A stretch of 64,000 bases of DNA from Phytohabitans aurantiacus. Its GTDB lineage: Bacteria; Actinomycetota; Actinomycetes; Mycobacteriales; Micromonosporaceae. Location: positions 78,158 to 142,157 of the forward strand of contig NZ_BSDI01000016.1 of assembly GCF_027923225.1 (NCBI RefSeq). The letters are read 5' to 3'. Positions 61,581 through 64,000 of this stretch are shown here, piece by piece (the first letter of the stretch is position 1; each line of letters begins with the position of its first letter). The notes under the pieces are model-generated. The model made no database searches, had not been told where the DNA came from, and was given only the letters and a program-made list of their open reading frames with translations. The translations under genes were made by a program, and so were the position numbers.

Positions 61581-62882
61581 GTGACCACCGTCGCGCTCAA
61601 AGACGTCACGAAAGTGTTTCCCGACGGAACGGTAGCGGTCGACAACGTCAACCTCGACGTCAACGACGGCGAGTTCATGGTGCTCCTCGGCCCGTCAGGT
61701 TGCGGCAAATCAACCGTTCTGCGCATGGTAGCCGGCCTTGAAGATCCCACCAGCGGAGCAATCCTACTCGATGGTGAGCTGGCAAACGATCTTCCCCCGC
61801 GTGACCGGCGGATCGCCATGGTCTTCCAGGACTTCGCCCTGTACCCGCACATGACCGTCGGCGACAACATCGGGTTTCCCCTCCGCCTGTCCGGCGTCGA
61901 GCAGGGCCCCCGCGGTGAGCGGGTCGCCGACGTCGCGAGCGCCCTCGGCATCGGCGACGTGCTCGCCCGCAAGCCCAACCAACTCTCCGGCGGCCAGCGC
62001 CAGCGCGTCGCGATGGGCCGCGCGATCGTCCGCCGGCCGGGCCTGTTCCTCATGGACGAGCCACTGTCCAACCTCGACAGCGGCCTGCGCGCCGAGCTGC
62101 GCGCCGAGATCTCCGGCCTGGTGCGCGAGCTGGGCGTCAGCACCATCTACGTGACGCACGACCAGGCCGAGGCGCTCACGATGGCCGACCGCGTGGCGAT
62201 CATGCGCCGCGGCGTGCTGCAGGACGTCGGCACACCCACCCAGGTGTACGGCCGACCGGCGACCCTCTACGTCGCCGCGTTCCTGGGCAGTCCGCGGATG
62301 AACCTGCTCGAAGCGTCCGTCTACGTGCACCTCGACCGGTACGTCGCCCTCAACTTCGGCGAGCAGGCACTCTACCTGCCGTGGGACGACATCCGGGCCC
62401 GCGCCGTCGCCCACTACCACGGCGAGCGGATCATCGTGGGCATGCGGGCCGAGGCGCTCACCCCGGTGGCACCCAGCACGCAGGGCGACGTGCTCCAGGG
62501 CCGCATCCGGTACCTCGAGCACCACGGCCACGAATCGCTGGCGTTCCTCGACATCGGCGCCACCGCCATCGTTGTCGACGACATCGGCGGCGCGGCTTCC
62601 GAACCGAGCGGCGGGTCCGGCCGGTTCCGCCGCTTCGGCCACGTCGTGCAGCGATTGACCGGCCGCGGCGAGCCGCGCAAACCCAACGACGAATCGGCGT
62701 CCAACCGCACCAGCGTGCTCAGCGACCCCGGACGCCACCAGCGCCGCCCAGCGGAACTGGCGGTCCGGCTGGCGCCGTATCCCGCGGTGTCGTCGGGGCA
62801 TCCGCTTGCTATTTCGGTACGTATGGACGCCTTGCACTTCTTCGATGAGCGTGGCGACCGCATCGATGTGGGGTGGCGGTAG
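61581..62882 (+). CDS. Sugar ABC transporter ATP-binding protein (MsiK/UgpC-like), orphan
   Basis: 433 residues. Seen: Walker A GPSGCGKST, DLPPRDRRIAMVFQDFALYPHM, signature LSGGQRQRVAMGRAI, Walker B LFLMDEPLSNLD, H-loop THDQAEALTMADR, then TOBE domain. No permease or binding protein is nearby, as for MsiK, which serves several sugar importers. The TOBE region carries an inserted stretch of about 55 residues (SEPSGGSGRFRRFGH... PGRHQRRPAEL), charged and probably disordered, absent from the common form. GTG 61581 with GGGGAGG five bases upstream. Confidence 0.9.
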   Translation: MTTVALKDVTKVFPDGTVAVDNVNLDVNDGEFMVLLGPSGCGKSTVLRMVAGLEDPTSGAILLDGELANDLPPRDRRIAMVFQDFALYPHMTVGDNIGFPLRLSGVEQGPRGERVADVASALGIGDVLARKPNQLSGGQRQRVAMGRAIVRRPGLFLMDEPLSNLDSGLRAELRAEISGLVRELGVSTIYVTHDQAEALTMADRVAIMRRGVLQDVGTPTQVYGRPATLYVAAFLGSPRMNLLEASVYVHLDRYVALNFGEQALYLPWDDIRARAVAHYHGERIIVGMRAEALTPVAPSTQGDVLQGRIRYLEHHGHESLAFLDIGATAIVVDDIGGAASEPSGGSGRFRRFGHVVQRLTGRGEPRKPNDESASNRTSVLSDPGRHQRRPAELAVRLAPYPAVSSGHPLAISVRMDALHFFDERGDRIDVGWR

Positions 62883-62936
62883 CTCGCCCGGTGCTCTACC
62901 GTCTCCGACACTGTCCTGACGGAAAGGACCATTCCT

Positions 62937-63797
62937 GTGTCGGCCAACGGTTCCGGAATACTGGTAATCGAGCGCATCCTGCGCGATAGGCAGAGCATCT
63001 GGCAGCAGATCGTCGCCGAGCGCGACCTCAACAGCCTTACGGGCAACATGCTTGCCAGCTCGGCCGTCGCCCTCGCCGCATACGGTGCGGTGCTCGGCTC
63101 GTTCCACAGTGTACTGATGGCCGTCACCTCGGCCGTCAAGCTTCCACTGCTCTTCCTGGCCACGCTCGCGATCTGCCTGCCGACGCTGTACCTCTTCAAC
63201 CTGGTCTTCGGTGCCCGGCTGTCGGTACGCCAGTCGCTCGCGCTGGTGATGACCGCGCTCACGGTCACCGCGATGCTGGCGCTGGCGTTCGCGCCGATCA
63301 GCCTCTTCTTCCTGATCACCGCGCCCGACTACGGTTTCTTCAAGCTGCTCAACGTCGCGATCCTCACGCTGTCAGCATTGGTGGGACTACGATTCCTGAC
63401 CGGCGGCATGCACGTGCTCAACGACGCCGGCCTGTTGAAGCCCGCCACCCCGGCACCGCTTGAAGCCGCCCCGGAGCCGGCTCCCGCGCTCGTCGCGGTC
63501 GCGGCCAACGGCGACAGCGCGTCCACAGTGGCCGCTCCCGTCCCCACCCTGCCCGTGGCGCCGCCGCCACCACAGTTCCAGCCATACGCCCCGCGGCCGC
63601 AGCGGCCTGTCGGCGAGCAGCGGCCGGCGAGCATGACGCTGCTGTACATCTGGATCATGCTGTTCGGCTTCGTGGGCACACAGCTCGCCTGGACGCTGCG
63701 GCCGTTCTTCGGCAACCCGGGGCAGGATTTCGCCCTGTTCCGCAGTATCGAAGGCAACTTCTACGCCGAAATAATCCGCACCATAGCCAACCTCTAA
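62937..63797 (+). CDS. Hypothetical membrane protein with proline-rich linker
   Basis: 286 residues, five to six membrane helices. Seen: N-terminal IERILRDRQSIWQQIVAERDL, helices such as LPLLFLATLAICLPTLYLFN and ALVMTALTVTAMLALAFAP, a Pro/Ala linker (PEPAPALVAVAANGD...PVAPPPPQFQPYAPRP), and a last helix LLYIWIMLFGFVGTQLAW. No confident family; similar proteins are sometimes labelled actin-binding WH2 without evidence. GTG with GGAAAGGA eight bases upstream. Confidence 0.65.
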   Translation: MSANGSGILVIERILRDRQSIWQQIVAERDLNSLTGNMLASSAVALAAYGAVLGSFHSVLMAVTSAVKLPLLFLATLAICLPTLYLFNLVFGARLSVRQSLALVMTALTVTAMLALAFAPISLFFLITAPDYGFFKLLNVAILTLSALVGLRFLTGGMHVLNDAGLLKPATPAPLEAAPEPAPALVAVAANGDSASTVAAPVPTLPVAPPPPQFQPYAPRPQRPVGEQRPASMTLLYIWIMLFGFVGTQLAWTLRPFFGNPGQDFALFRSIEGNFYAEIIRTIANL

Positions 63798-63930
63798 CCC
63801 CACCGCCCGCGCCCCTCGCGCCCGCTCCGCGGCGCGCTCGCGCGCCGCGCGTGGCGCCCCGCGTGCCGCGCGTGGCCGCGTTGCTGGCGCTGCGCGCCCT
63901 TTCTCGCGCCGATCAAGGGCGAATGCACGG
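63798..63930. repeat. GC-only tract and single arm of palindrome family B
   Basis: About 100 bp of CGCG-rich sequence right after a stop codon, then CGATCAAGGGCGAATGCACGG at 63910-63930 (arm only; no partner arm before the window ends at 64000). Mirrors the layout at 30713-30875. Confidence 0.6.
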
Positions 63931-64000
63931 CTCTTCGCCCCGATGTGTGGGTTGGGGTCGGGTTGGTGATTGGGGCACGCCGTTGCCTGGCCTAGGTTTC

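Overview
The window is chromosomal DNA from a high-GC actinobacterium, most likely of the family Micromonosporaceae. That placement is an inference. It rests on very high GC with strong third-position G/C bias, many GTG and TTG starts, a bldA-type tRNA-Leu(UAA), the actinobacterial genes sepH, ftsB/DUF501, DUF3027 and DUF2530, futalosine-pathway menaquinone synthesis, and a wall-glycopolymer locus with an arabinofuranosyltransferase-like protein. I see no insertion sequence, prophage, CRISPR array or rRNA. Gene density is high and most genes are housekeeping.

Layout. 0-9.3 kb: start of a leftward PEP carboxylase gene, then mfd, a SurA-like lipoprotein and mazG, an EamA exporter back-to-back with a DUF885 metallopeptidase-like protein, and a nudC/lipoprotein pair. 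10.1-14 kb: eno, ftsB, DUF501, an ArgA-type acetyltransferase and ppx/gppA, tightly packed. 14-22.5 kb: small membrane proteins, a dienelactone hydrolase overlapping a type-5 uracil-DNA glycosylase, a five-gene DUF4129/MoxR/DUF58 operon, and a type II NADH dehydrogenase. 22.5-30.7 kb: a large polytopic membrane protein, tRNA-Leu(UAA), a Bax-inhibitor-1-like protein, a thiolase, a tandem pair of SGNH hydrolases, a DUF1232 protein and cystathionine beta-synthase. 30.7-31.2 kb is a non-coding block of palindromic repeats. 31.2-39 kb: futalosine hydrolase with an MFS protein, DUF3027, DUF2530, an NCS2 purine permease, a MarR regulator with its operator, another MFS exporter, and a 2H RNA phosphodiesterase. 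39-48.7 kb: an aldo/keto reductase, sepH, serC, citrate synthase, pdxH, an MFS protein, an aldose-epimerase-like protein, a nitroreductase and a glutaryl-CoA-type dehydrogenase.

48.9-61.4 kb is the most distinctive part. Two paralogous GT2/CDP-glycerol glycerophosphotransferase fusion proteins flank a DUF4230 protein, a polyprenyl-phosphate glycosyltransferase, an AftA-like arabinofuranosyltransferase, a two-component polysaccharide ABC exporter and a CDP-alcohol phosphatidyltransferase fusion. Together they look like a pathway that builds and exports a teichoic-acid-like or arabinan-decorated wall polymer. The window ends with an orphan sugar-ABC ATPase (MsiK/UgpC type), a membrane protein and another copy of the palindromic repeat.

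Genome-scale signals: two families of intergenic palindromes sit at gene 3' ends. At least ten genes have a TANNNT -10 box 6-8 nt before the start codon and so are candidate leaderless transcripts. Three genes contain the rare TTA codon that the tRNA at 24.4 kb would read.
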